Source: PRO6 sp035565775 (GTDB lineage: Bacteria > Pseudomonadota > Alphaproteobacteria > Rhizobiales > Xanthobacteraceae). Taken from it: 64,000 nucleotides of DNA. Both the position numbers and the translations under genes were made by a program. Every line of letters starts with the position of its first letter. The stretch's first letter is position 1. This document shows positions 1 to 8,865 of the stretch, one piece after another. Under the pieces are notes generated by a model. That model saw only the letters and a list, made by a program, of their open reading frames with translations. It ran no database searches and was not told the DNA's origin. The stretch covers positions 1 to 64,000 of the forward strand of contig DATMRW010000005.1 of NCBI GenBank assembly GCA_035565775.1, written 5' to 3'.

Positions 1-570
<570 letters not shown>

Positions 571-892
571 TCCTGTCTCCATACGCCACTCGGCCTGTTC
601 GGCGGCCGCTTGTAATTAAGCAAGAACCGTACCGAGTAGCCCTGGTCATTCGCGTCGCGACTCGCGCGACAATCTCAACCCCCGAAACACACGCCGGTTC
701 GCCAAGGCCAACCAAATTGACACCCGACTATCAAGAATTCGCTAATCGGGAAACTGCCAGATTTTTGACCTTAGCGTGATTTGGGCCTTTAGCGCGACCC
801 CTCTCACGTCGGCCGGTTGGTTCCGGCTGCCGGATTCGTGCGCCTCAACGCCATCTATCGTTAAGACGCTGGCAAGAATGCGGCCACACCGA
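571..892. other. clpP-clpX intergenic region
   Basis: About 320 bases with no supported gene. It must hold the clpX ribosome-binding region and possibly a clpX promoter on the minus strand, but I see no convincing -35/-10 pair, heat-shock promoter or terminator. Short open frames here on both strands have no coding character. Confidence 0.5.
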
Positions 893-1525
893 TCAGGGCT
901 TCGGCGCCGGCGGCGGTTCTGCCCGCTTGTCGATCACGTTATCGACAATGCCAAATTCCTTGGCCGCATCCGCGGTGAGGAATTTGTCGCGCTCCAGCGC
1001 ATCTTCGATCGCCTGATAGGCCTGCCCGGTGTGTTTGACGTAGATCTCGTTCAGGCGTTTCTTCAGGCTCAGGATTTCCTGGGCATGCAGCATGATGTCG
1101 GTCGCCTGACCGGAAAAGCCGCCCGACGGCTGGTGAACCATGATCCGGGCGTTCGGCAGCGCGAAGCGCATGTCCTTCTCGCCCGCAGCGAGCAGCAGCG
1201 AGCCCATCGAGGCGGCCTGGCCGGTGCAGAGCGTGGACACCGGCGGGCGGATGAACTGCATGGTGTCGTAAATCGCCAGCCCCGACGTCACCACGCCGCC
1301 CGGCGAGTTGATGTACATCGAGATCTCTTTTTTCGGGTTTTCCGCTTCCAGGAACAGCAGTTGCGCCACCACGAGGGTCGACATGCCGTCTTCCACCGGA
1401 CCGGTCACGAAGATGATCCGCTCCTTCAGGAGGCGCGAAAAAATGTCATAGGCACGCTCGCCGCGGTTGGTCTGTTCAACCACCATCGGGACGAGATTCA
1501 TGTAGGTTTCGACCGGATCGCGCAT
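893..1525 (-). CDS. clpP: ATP-dependent Clp protease proteolytic subunit ClpP
   Basis: ClpP is the serine protease that forms two stacked heptameric rings and degrades proteins threaded in by ClpX or ClpA. The 210-residue length is normal for the family. The catalytic triad is visible: Ser106 in GQAASMGS, His131 in MVHQPSGG and Asp180 in LERDKFL. The conserved stretch YINSPGG lies at 71-77. It sits between tig and clpX, all on the minus strand. A sigma32-like promoter about 120 bases upstream of the start suggests induction by heat or misfolded proteins. The C-terminus is rich in Pro and Lys, as is common in rhizobial ClpP. Confidence 0.97.
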   Translation of the reverse strand: MRDPVETYMNLVPMVVEQTNRGERAYDIFSRLLKERIIFVTGPVEDGMSTLVVAQLLFLEAENPKKEISMYINSPGGVVTSGLAIYDTMQFIRPPVSTLCTGQAASMGSLLLAAGEKDMRFALPNARIMVHQPSGGFSGQATDIMLHAQEILSLKKRLNEIYVKHTGQAYQAIEDALERDKFLTADAAKEFGIVDNVIDKRAEPPPAPKP

Positions 1526-1650
1526 TGATCACCTAGAGGTTGTCACCAGCATCCCTGCTCCGGTTCACGCGCCAGGCGCGGCAGGCCGGCTGGACGGTAC
1601 TGGTGCAGGATGTCCGGTGTAGCTGGACATAAAGAGAGCGCTGATGCCAG

Positions 1651-1678
1651 AGATATGTCTCGATTTTCGAGGAACAAG
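1651..1678 (-). promoter_or_regulatory. Sigma32 (RpoH)-like promoter of clpP
   Basis: Read on the minus strand, CTTG is followed by exactly 17 bases and then CATATCT. The alphaproteobacterial RpoH consensus is CTTG, 17-18 bases, CYTATNT, so only one position of the -10 differs. The predicted start of transcription is near 1644, giving a leader of about 120 bases before clpP. The rest of the 317-base clpP-tig gap holds only a palindrome next to the tig stop; I see no gene there. Confidence 0.6.
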
Positions 1679-1787
1679 ACCCCTTTGCGACATTGCTTTC
1701 GCCGTCGCCGGAGTGAAGCCGATTCGGCTCCTGCGGGCCAACCCGCAATGCAGCATCGATGCGCCTTAGCGACGCTATGCTTAACGG

Positions 1788-1818
1788 TTTTCGCCCCGGA
1801 GGTCATCCGGGGCGAAAA
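1788..1818. terminator. Palindromic hairpin downstream of tig
   Basis: Two perfect 13-base arms (TTTTCGCCCCGGA and its complement) flank a 5-base loop, starting 25 bases beyond the tig stop codon. The A/T ends of the arms pair with each other, so neither strand has a free U-tract after the stem. It may end tig transcription or act as a 3' stabilising hairpin or an attenuator before clpP. Confidence 0.55.
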
Positions 1819-1842
1819 TCAGTATCAGTCTAAAGTCCTGGT

Positions 1843-3204
1843 TCAGGCGGAGGCCTTGTCGGCCTCGTCATCCTTGAAAAGGTCTTCGCGGGAAACCTTC
1901 TTCTCGGTGACATTCGCCAGCTCGAGGATGTAGTCGACGACCTTGTCCTCGTAGATCGGGGCGCGCAGCTGGGCCAGCGCCTGCGGATTGCTGCGGTAGA
2001 AGTCCCAGACCTCCTTCTCGCGGCCCGGCATCTGGCGGGCGCGCTCGACGACCGCACGACCAACCTCGTCATCGGTGACGGTGATCTTGTTCTTCTCGCC
2101 GATCTCGGAGAGCACGAGGCCCAAGCGGACGCGACGATCCGCGATCTTGCGGTATTCCTCGTTCGCCTTCTCCTCGGTGGTGTCCTCATCGGCAAAAGTC
2201 TTGCCGGCAGAGGCCATCTCGGCCTTGACCGAATCCCACATCAGCTTGAACTCGTCCTCGACCAGCGACGGCGGCGGGTCGAAGCGGTGAGCCTCGTCGA
2301 GGCGGTCCAGCAGGGCGCGCTTCAGGCGCTGGCGGCTGGCGGCGTCGTAATCGGCGCGGATGCGCTCGCGGACTGCGTCCTTGAGCTTGTCGAGCGACTC
2401 AAGACCAAGGGTCTTGGCGAATTCGTCGTCGACGGCGATCTCCTGCGGCGCCTCGAGGGCGGTCGCGGTGGTCTCGAATTCGGCCGCCTTGCCGGCGAGT
2501 TCCGCATTGCCGTAGTTGGCCGGGAACGTGACCTTGAGGGTGCGGGTCTCGTCCTTGGCGATGCCGACGAGCTGATCCTCGAAGCCTGGAATGAAGGTGT
2601 TCGAGCCGATCACCGCCTGGATGCCCTCGCCGGTGCCGCCGTCGAAGGCGACGCCGTCGATGGTGCCCTTGAACGAGATCGTGACGCGGTCGCCCGATTC
2701 AGCCTTGGCGCCGTCGGCCTTGGCGGCGAAGGGGCGGTTCTGATCCGCAATGCGCTTGATCGCCTCATCAATGTCCGCATCGGCGACTTCGGCGACCTGC
2801 TTCTCGACCGAAAAGGTCTTGAAGTCGGCCAGGGTGATCTCGGGAACCACCTCGATTGCCACGGTGTAGGTGAGGTCGGCCTTGCCGTCGAGCAGCGCAT
2901 CGACGTCCGCCTGCTCGGTCGGCATCGTCACCTTGGGCTCGGTCGCGAGGCGGAAACCGCGCTCGGTGAAGACCTGCGAATTAGTGTCGCGGATGATCTG
3001 CTCGATGGTCTCGGCCTTGACCGAGCGGCCATAGATCTTCTTGAGGTGCGCGACCGGCACCTTGCCGGGGCGGAAGCCGTTGAGGCGCACCTTGTCCTTC
3101 ATGTCGTGCAGGCGCTCGTCAACCTTCGTGTCGATTTCCGATGCCGGAACACTGATCTGGAACTCGTGTTTCAATCCGTCGGCGACGGTTTCGTTCACCT
3201 GCAT
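1843..3204 (-). CDS. tig: Trigger factor, ribosome-bound chaperone and peptidyl-prolyl isomerase
   Basis: Trigger factor binds the ribosome near the exit tunnel and shields nascent chains. The 453-residue length fits the family. The N-terminal ribosome-binding signature GFRPGKVP is at 43-50. A central FKBP-type isomerase domain (about 160-245, with the DRVTISFKGTIDG stretch) and a long helical C-terminal arm domain follow. The start MQVNETVADGLKHEF is typical. The acidic, Lys-rich tail is also usual. It is the first gene of the tig-clpP-clpX series on the minus strand, a grouping that links chaperoning with degradation. Confidence 0.97.
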   Translation of the reverse strand: MQVNETVADGLKHEFQISVPASEIDTKVDERLHDMKDKVRLNGFRPGKVPVAHLKKIYGRSVKAETIEQIIRDTNSQVFTERGFRLATEPKVTMPTEQADVDALLDGKADLTYTVAIEVVPEITLADFKTFSVEKQVAEVADADIDEAIKRIADQNRPFAAKADGAKAESGDRVTISFKGTIDGVAFDGGTGEGIQAVIGSNTFIPGFEDQLVGIAKDETRTLKVTFPANYGNAELAGKAAEFETTATALEAPQEIAVDDEFAKTLGLESLDKLKDAVRERIRADYDAASRQRLKRALLDRLDEAHRFDPPPSLVEDEFKLMWDSVKAEMASAGKTFADEDTTEEKANEEYRKIADRRVRLGLVLSEIGEKNKITVTDDEVGRAVVERARQMPGREKEVWDFYRSNPQALAQLRAPIYEDKVVDYILELANVTEKKVSREDLFKDDEADKASA

Positions 3205-3356
3205 GGCGTCAATCTTCTTCCGCTTGCCCGCATCTCGCGGGGCCTTTGGTCAATCTCTCGGCGCTAGATGGCTCCGGCGCCGGTGGTTGGTTGGACCCCA
3301 TAGCCAGGGGCCACGGTGTCCGGAATCTCTTGATACCAAACGCGCGAAACGTCTGG

Positions 3357-3441
3357 TGGTGCGGGCGGAGGGACTCGAACCCCCACAACTTTCGTCACCG
3401 GAACCTAAATCCGGCGCGTCTACCAATTCCGCCACGCCCGC
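3357..3441 (-). tRNA. tRNA-Leu (anticodon UAG)
   Basis: An 85-base tRNA including an encoded CCA end. The acceptor arms GCGGGCG and CGCCCGC pair over seven bases. The anticodon arm reads CCGGA-TTTAGGT-TCCGG with anticodon TAG, the D-arm is TGGCGGAATTGGTAGACGC, and the T-arm contains GGTTCGAGTCC. The long class II variable arm (TGACGAAAGTTGT region) fits leucine. It reads CUA and other CUN codons. Confidence 0.97.
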
Positions 3442-3712
3442 GAAAACATCATGCGCGACCGCGATGCCGCGAGCGGCGGCTTATAACATGCGCCCACCGT
3501 TCCGCAGCAAAAAAATGGCCGTTTGCACTTCCGCTGGTGTTCGGTGCCATAGTGCGACGCGCCGCAGGCTCCTTCGACCAGAATATTGCACCTTTTCTCA
3601 GGGAAAACAGGCCATCGGCACTCTTAACCCGGATCAGACGCCAATCCGCCTCAAATTTGCGGACTGACTGATACGGCAATCCGTTTACGGCGAGCGCGGC
3701 TGAAATTCAAAT

Positions 3713-5026
3713 ATGACAGATTCTTCCCATCTCAACCGTCGCGAACTGATCGGGCGCGGAATCATTTGCGGTCTGGCGGCCGCGCCGCAAATTACTCCCC
3801 TCGCCGTCCGCAAGGCGAGAGCCGCCGGGCCGCGCCCGCTCGTGCTGCGCGCACGGCCCGAGCTTCTTGAGGCCGTTCCCGGCCTCAGCAAAACGGCGGT
3901 CTTCCGGCTTGCGGCGGAAGGCGATCAGCCGCTGGTTTTCAGGCGCGGCGACGCGCTCAAGCTCGAATTTCACAATGATCTGCCCACTCCGGCATCGCTG
4001 GACTGGCTCGGCTTGAGCGGCTTTTCGTCGGCGCGCCCCCCTGTAGCCCCCGGCGGGGCCGAAACCACCGATTTCGTCCTAGACCAGCCCGGCACCTATT
4101 TTTGCCGTCTTATCGCGAGCGAAGAAGCCACGCGCGGCCTTCCCCTGATCGTTAACGACGAACCGGCGCTCGAACGCGATCGCGATCAGGTGATGCAGAT
4201 CGAGGAATGGCGCATCCGCTCCGACGGCCGCGCGGTGCCGCCGGGGGCCGATTTTGGCGACGCGGCGCGCGCATTCACGATCAACGGCGCCCACATGGCA
4301 GAGGTGCCAATCCGGGCCAATGAGCGGGTGAAATTTCGGTTTATCAATTCATCACAACATTCTGTGATTGCAATTAAAATTGAAAATCACGAAGTCTGGA
4401 TCGTGGCCATCGACAGCCGACCTGCCGAACCCTTCCCCGCGCACAACAGCCAGTTCATCCTCGCCCCCGGCGCAAGGGTCGACGCAGTGATCGACGGCCT
4501 GCCCGCACCGTCAACGCCCTCGCAAATTCTGCTGCATGACGGCAACGAGCCGCGAGCGATCGGCCGCCTGCTCTATGGCCCTGAGCCCCCGGTTCGGGAA
4601 AGCGCCCTGCCGCCACCCGGCCCGCCCGCAACCTCGCCCGCCGCGCAGATCGACCTTGCCCGCGCCGCGCGGTTCGATCTGCCGCTCAGCCGAGACGGCG
4701 ATGCCGCGCCGCGCTGGAGACCGGTGACAGCGGCGCCGGACGTTTCCGCTCCGGCATTGCGGGTGAAGCGGAACCGAACGGTCCTGCTCACGCTCAAGAA
4801 CCCGGCAACGACGGCCGTCACTTTTCGCCTTCAGGGCCACCACTTCCGCCTGCTCGACCGCCTGGACGACGGCTGGAAGCCCTATTGGCTCGACACGCTG
4901 ATGGTGCGTCCCGGCGGTACCGAGCGCATTGCCTTTGCTGCGACTGCGGCCGGCACATTCAGGCTCGGCGCCGCCTCGACCGACTGGTCGCAGCCGCCCC
5001 TTTCCGCCTGGTATGTCGTCGAATAA
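3713..5026 (+). CDS. Multicopper-oxidase-fold protein lacking copper ligands (SufI/FtsP-like)
   Basis: The 437-residue product has a Tat-type signal (NRRELIGRG at 8-16, then a weakly hydrophobic stretch), so export in folded form to the periplasm is expected. The body follows the three-cupredoxin plan of multicopper oxidases. The places that should carry the HxH and HxxHxH copper ligands do not: LDWLGLSG (96-103) stands where HWHG is expected, GTYFCRLI (127-134) where GTYWYHSH is expected, and the C-terminus has no HCH motif. Known copper-free members such as SufI/FtsP are structural proteins linked to the divisome, but that role here is only inference. It converges with the nnr gene, with 3 bases between the stops. 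Confidence 0.75.
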   Translation: MTDSSHLNRRELIGRGIICGLAAAPQITPLAVRKARAAGPRPLVLRARPELLEAVPGLSKTAVFRLAAEGDQPLVFRRGDALKLEFHNDLPTPASLDWLGLSGFSSARPPVAPGGAETTDFVLDQPGTYFCRLIASEEATRGLPLIVNDEPALERDRDQVMQIEEWRIRSDGRAVPPGADFGDAARAFTINGAHMAEVPIRANERVKFRFINSSQHSVIAIKIENHEVWIVAIDSRPAEPFPAHNSQFILAPGARVDAVIDGLPAPSTPSQILLHDGNEPRAIGRLLYGPEPPVRESALPPPGPPATSPAAQIDLARAARFDLPLSRDGDAAPRWRPVTAAPDVSAPALRVKRNRTVLLTLKNPATTAVTFRLQGHHFRLLDRLDDGWKPYWLDTLMVRPGGTERIAFAATAAGTFRLGAASTDWSQPPLSAWYVVE

Positions 5027-5029
5027 GGC

Positions 5030-6538
5030 TCAGTAGTCGATCGCGAAGCGGTCGAAAATCCGCCGCGTCACCGCCGGCAGAACCTCCGGCAGGTCCTCTG
5101 CGATCAGCCCCGGGCCGGCCTCCGCGCCAGTTTCGCCGTGCATCCAGACCGCAATCGAAGCCGCCTCGAAGGCAGCGACGCCCTGCGCCAGCATCGCACC
5201 GACGAGGCCCGACAGCACGTCCCCGGATCCGGCGGTCGCCAGCCACGGCGGCGCGTTCAGCGCGATCGAGGCACGGCCGTCCGGCGCGGCAACCACCGTA
5301 TCCGCGCCCTTGAGCAGGACGACGGCACCGCTCGCGGCTGCCGCAAGCCGGGCGCGCTCAAGTTTCGATCCAGCTTCAGAAAGACCACTCAACGATTTGA
5401 ACAATCGATCAAATTCTCCTTCGTGCGGCGTCATCACAACGCGCCCGCCACCGGCCTTGATCGCCGCGAACAGTGTGGCCGGATCGTCGGCGAAGCTGGT
5501 CATCGCATCAGCGTCGAGCACCACGCCGCGCCCCGCTTCGAGCGCAACCAGCACCATCTCGCGGGTTCTCTCACCCACCCCTGCGGCAGGCCCGATGACG
5601 CAGGCATTGATCCGGCCGTCCGCCAGCATCGCGGAAAAGTCCGCTGCGCCAGCCACCTCGCGGACCATCACGGCGGTCAGCGCCGCGGCATTGACGGCCA
5701 GCGCATCCGGCGGCGAAGCCACCGTCACGAGCCCCGCGCCGCCGCGCAGCGCCGCGCGCGCGGAAAGCCGCGCCGCGCCGGTGGCCGCGATGCCGCCGGA
5801 CACCACGACCACATGGCCGCGCGAATACTTGTGCCCGCTGGCGCGCGGCACCGGATAGGCCTGCTCCCAAAAGTCCGGCTCGTTGCTGAAGGTCTGCGGG
5901 CGGATCTCACCGAGCACGTCGTCGGCGATCCCGATATCCGCGAGCCGCACCCGGCCGCACTGCAGCCGCCCCGGCAGCAGCATGTGGCCCGGCTTGCAGC
6001 GGAAGAAGGTGATGGTTTCGGTCGCCTTCACCGCCGCCCCCATGATCGCGCCGGTGGTGCCGCTCAGACCGCTCGGCAGGTCGACCGCCAGAATCGCGAT
6101 CCCCGCCCCGTTCATCGCCTCGATCACCGCGCGCGCCTCGCCGGCCACCGGCCGGTCGAGCCCTGCGCCGAATAGCGCGTCGATGATCAGCACCGCGCTT
6201 TGCGCAAGTTCGGCGATCGTCTCGGGATCGGCCGCCAGCACCGGGCCCTCCCACCCGTCGAAGGCGATCGCGGCGTCGCCTCGCAGCCGGGCGGGATCGC
6301 CGAGCAACGCGACCGCGACATCTCGTCCCCGCGCCAGCAGTTCCGTCGCCGCGACAAAGCCGTCGCCGCCATTGTTGCCCGGCCCCGCGACCACGAGGAC
6401 CGGCCCCTCATCGGCGAGATCCGTCGCCACCTCGGCGACCGCCTTTCCGGCCGCGCGCATCAGCTCAATTCCGGGCGTGCCACTGGCGATCGTCAGGCGA
6501 TCGGCTTCCGCCATCTCCGCCGTGGTGAGTAGTTCCAT
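5030..6538 (-). CDS. nnr: Bifunctional NAD(P)H-hydrate epimerase / ADP-dependent (S)-NAD(P)H-hydrate dehydratase
   Basis: This enzyme repairs damaged NAD(P)H hydrates. The N-terminal YjeF_N domain (about 1-210) epimerises the R and S forms and carries VVAGPGNNGGDGFVAA near 50-65. The C-terminal YjeF_C domain (about 230-495), a ribokinase-like fold, dehydrates the S form with ADP; MTPHEGEFDRL and ATAGSGDVLSGLVGAML are its substrate- and nucleotide-binding motifs. The 502-residue length is normal for the fused form. It is convergent with the copper-free oxidase-like gene and divergent from glnB. In related genomes it often lies next to the P-II gene, as here. Confidence 0.95.
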   Translation of the reverse strand: MELLTTAEMAEADRLTIASGTPGIELMRAAGKAVAEVATDLADEGPVLVVAGPGNNGGDGFVAATELLARGRDVAVALLGDPARLRGDAAIAFDGWEGPVLAADPETIAELAQSAVLIIDALFGAGLDRPVAGEARAVIEAMNGAGIAILAVDLPSGLSGTTGAIMGAAVKATETITFFRCKPGHMLLPGRLQCGRVRLADIGIADDVLGEIRPQTFSNEPDFWEQAYPVPRASGHKYSRGHVVVVSGGIAATGAARLSARAALRGGAGLVTVASPPDALAVNAAALTAVMVREVAGAADFSAMLADGRINACVIGPAAGVGERTREMVLVALEAGRGVVLDADAMTSFADDPATLFAAIKAGGGRVVMTPHEGEFDRLFKSLSGLSEAGSKLERARLAAAASGAVVLLKGADTVVAAPDGRASIALNAPPWLATAGSGDVLSGLVGAMLAQGVAAFEAASIAVWMHGETGAEAGPGLIAEDLPEVLPAVTRRIFDRFAIDY

Positions 6539-6688
6539 CGGTCCGTTCCTGTTCTTGCGTCTATTGTTTAAGCAGATTGCCTATTTATTAGGCTGGTCCG
6601 GGATACCCCGTCCGATCAAGAAGAGCACGTCGAACGAGACAACACCGCGAAGCGTTCCACTTCGCTTCTACCGGGTGTTCCGCCCGTT

Positions 6689-6704
6689 TGGCACGACCCA
6701 TGCT
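6689..6704 (+). promoter_or_regulatory. Sigma54 (RpoN)-like promoter of glnB-glnA
   Basis: The sequence TGGCACG-N4-ATGCT matches the -24/-12 sigma54 consensus (TGGCACG-N4-TTGCW) with one mismatch and correct spacing. It lies about 130 bases upstream of glnB. Known glnBA operons of alphaproteobacteria use an NtrC-activated sigma54 promoter. I did not find a clear NtrC dyad in the remaining 150 bases upstream. Confidence 0.65.
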
Positions 6705-6831
6705 TTATTCCAGTCGGCTTCAAAGCCGGCGGGCATCAAATGCCGGTCGGCTTCGAGATTGCGGTCGCCTCGCGCGGGTTCGCCACTTCAGCGAGCGACC
6801 ATTGGATAGTGCAAGCGCCGGGAGAAAGGCA

Positions 6832-7170
6832 GTGAAAAAGATCGAAGCCATCATCAAGCCCTTCAAGCTCGACGAGGTGAAGGAAGCGCTGCAGGAAGTC
6901 GGCCTGCAAGGCATCACCGTGACCGAGGCCAAGGGCTTCGGCCGGCAGAAGGGCCACGCCGAGCTGTACCGCGGCGCCGAATACATCGTCGACTTCCTCC
7001 CGAAAGTGAAAATCGAGATCGTCATCGCCGACGAGCTGGTCGACAAGGCCATCGAGGCGATCCGCCGCGCGGCGCAGACCGGACGCATCGGCGACGGCAA
7101 GATTTTCGTTTCCACCATCGAGGAAGCCATCCGCATCCGCACCGGCGAAACCGGGCTCGACGCCATCTGA
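6832..7170 (+). CDS. glnB: Nitrogen regulatory protein P-II
   Basis: P-II is a trimeric signal protein that senses 2-oxoglutarate, ATP/ADP and, through uridylylation, glutamine. It then controls NtrB/NtrC and the glutamine synthetase adenylyltransferase. I chose the GTG start because it gives the family-typical MKKIEAIIKPF N-terminus, 112 residues, with a GGAGAAAGG ribosome-binding site close upstream. Tyr51 in the T-loop (ELYRGAEYIVDF) is the uridylylation site. The C-terminal signature VSTIEEAIRIRTGE is intact. The position before glnA favours glnB over glnK. Expression is probably nitrogen-controlled from the sigma54-like site upstream. Confidence 0.95.
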   Translation: MKKIEAIIKPFKLDEVKEALQEVGLQGITVTEAKGFGRQKGHAELYRGAEYIVDFLPKVKIEIVIADELVDKAIEAIRRAAQTGRIGDGKIFVSTIEEAIRIRTGETGLDAI

Positions 7171-7234
7171 GCCCAGCCGCCGCTCTCCATTTGCCCCCCA
7201 CCTACACAGCCTTCCCAAGACCACAGAGGTGCTC

Positions 7235-8644
7235 ATGACAACAGCCAAGGAAGTCCTCCAGTCAATCAAGGACAACGACGTAAAGTTCGTCGATCTTCGC
7301 TTCACCGATCCGCGCGGCAAGTGGCAGCATGTCACTTTCGACGTGTCGATGGTCGACGAAGAGCTGTTCGCTGAAGGCACGATGTTCGACGGTTCCTCGA
7401 TCGCCGGCTGGAAGGCGATCAACGAATCCGACATGGCGCTGATGCCGGATCCGGCAACCGCGACGATCGACCCGTTCTTCGCAGAGACCACCATGGTCAT
7501 CACCTGCGACGTGCTCGAGCCGACCACCGGCGAGCCCTATAACCGCGACCCGCGCGGCATCGCCAAGAAGGCCGAGGCGCAGGTCCGCGCCATGGGCATC
7601 GGCGACACCGTGTTCGTCGGCCCCGAGGCCGAGTTCTTCGTGTTCGACGACGTGCGCTATTCCGCCGAGCCGTACAACACCGGCTTCCGGCTCGACTCCG
7701 CCGAGCTGCCGATCAATTCGGACACCGAATATGCCGGCGGCAACCTCGGCCACCGTGTCCGCAACAAGGGCGGCTACTTCCCCGTGCCGCCGCAGGATTC
7801 CGCTCAGGACATGCGCTCGGAAATGCTCAGCGCGATGGCCAAGATGGGCGTCAAGGTCGAGAAGCACCACCACGAGGTCGCCTCGGCCCAGCACGAGCTC
7901 GGCATGAAGTTCGACACCCTGACCCGGATGGCGGACCACATGCAGATCTACAAGTACTGCATCCATCAGGTCGCGCACGTGTACGGCAAGACGGCGACCT
8001 TCATGCCGAAGCCGGTCTACGGCGACAACGGCTCGGGCATGCACGTCCACCTGTCGATCTGGAAGGACGGCAAGCCGACCTTCGCCGGCAACAAGTATGC
8101 CGACCTGTCGGAGACCTGCCTCCACTATATCGGCGGCATCATCAAGCACGCCAAGGCGCTGAACGCCTTCACCAACCCGTCGACGAACTCCTACAAGCGC
8201 CTCGTCCCGGGCTATGAAGCGCCGGTGCTGCTCGCCTACTCGGCGCGCAACCGCTCCGCGTCGTGCCGCATCCCCTACACCACCTCGCCCAAGGCCAAGC
8301 GCGTCGAGGTCCGCTTCCCGGATCCGATGGCCAACCCGTATCTCGCCTTCGCGGCCATGCTGATGGCCGGCCTCGACGGCATCAAGAACCGGATCGACCC
8401 CGGCCCGGCGATGGACAAGGACCTCTACGACCTGCCGCGGGAAGAACTGAAGCTGATCCCGACGGTTTGCGGCTCGCTCCGCGAGGCCCTCGAATGCCTC
8501 GACAAGGACCGCACGTTCCTCAAGGCCGGCGGCGTATTCGACGACGACTTCATCGACAGCTTCATCGAGCTGAAGATGTCCGAGGTCGAGCGGTTCGAAA
8601 TGACCCCGCACCCGGTCGAATTCGAAATGTACTATTCGACCTGA
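7235..8644 (+). CDS. glnA: Type I glutamine synthetase
   Basis: It makes glutamine from glutamate, ammonia and ATP as a cytoplasmic dodecamer and is the main route of ammonia assimilation. The 469-residue length is that of GSI-beta enzymes. Visible motifs include MFDGSSIAGWK, the metal-binding region VGPEAEFFVFDD, the KPVYGDNGSGMHVH signature and NPSTNSYKRLVPGYEAP. The DKDLYDLP segment near residue 397 carries the adenylylation tyrosine. ATG at this position follows an AGAGG ribosome-binding site; an in-frame GTG two codons upstream is less likely. It follows glnB by 64 bases and ends at a clear terminator. Confidence 0.97.
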   Translation: MTTAKEVLQSIKDNDVKFVDLRFTDPRGKWQHVTFDVSMVDEELFAEGTMFDGSSIAGWKAINESDMALMPDPATATIDPFFAETTMVITCDVLEPTTGEPYNRDPRGIAKKAEAQVRAMGIGDTVFVGPEAEFFVFDDVRYSAEPYNTGFRLDSAELPINSDTEYAGGNLGHRVRNKGGYFPVPPQDSAQDMRSEMLSAMAKMGVKVEKHHHEVASAQHELGMKFDTLTRMADHMQIYKYCIHQVAHVYGKTATFMPKPVYGDNGSGMHVHLSIWKDGKPTFAGNKYADLSETCLHYIGGIIKHAKALNAFTNPSTNSYKRLVPGYEAPVLLAYSARNRSASCRIPYTTSPKAKRVEVRFPDPMANPYLAFAAMLMAGLDGIKNRIDPGPAMDKDLYDLPREELKLIPTVCGSLREALECLDKDRTFLKAGGVFDDDFIDSFIELKMSEVERFEMTPHPVEFEMYYST

Positions 8645-8670
8645 TCCGCGGAAACGTTCCCGCCACGACG

Positions 8671-8694
8671 AAAACGCCCCGAAAGGGGCGTTTT
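8671..8694 (+). terminator. Rho-independent terminator of glnBA
   Basis: Perfect 10-base arms AAAACGCCCC / GGGGCGTTTT with a GAAA loop, starting 26 bases after the glnA stop and running into a T-rich tail. Confidence 0.9.
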
Positions 8695-8865
8695 CTGTTT
8701 CGCCCCGCCCTCCCGATCAGCCCTTGATCTGATTTCCTGTTCGGGAGAACATTTTTGATGAGCATATGATGGGTCCGCAGCGAATCGGTGTTCATTGAGG
8801 CGACGCGCCAGCCGCCCGCCCATCCCACATCCGTGCTGCCGTTTCCGCCCAATGCGAGGCCACCC

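Noticed and set aside
7262..8611. Long minus-strand open frame antisense to glnA, and similar ones over tig (2287-3267), the AI-2E gene (8632-10023) and the glycine-rich gene (36244-37455)
   Set aside because: High-GC codon use leaves the antisense frame open. The products are low-complexity or His/Arg-rich with no domain, and the sense genes are certain.
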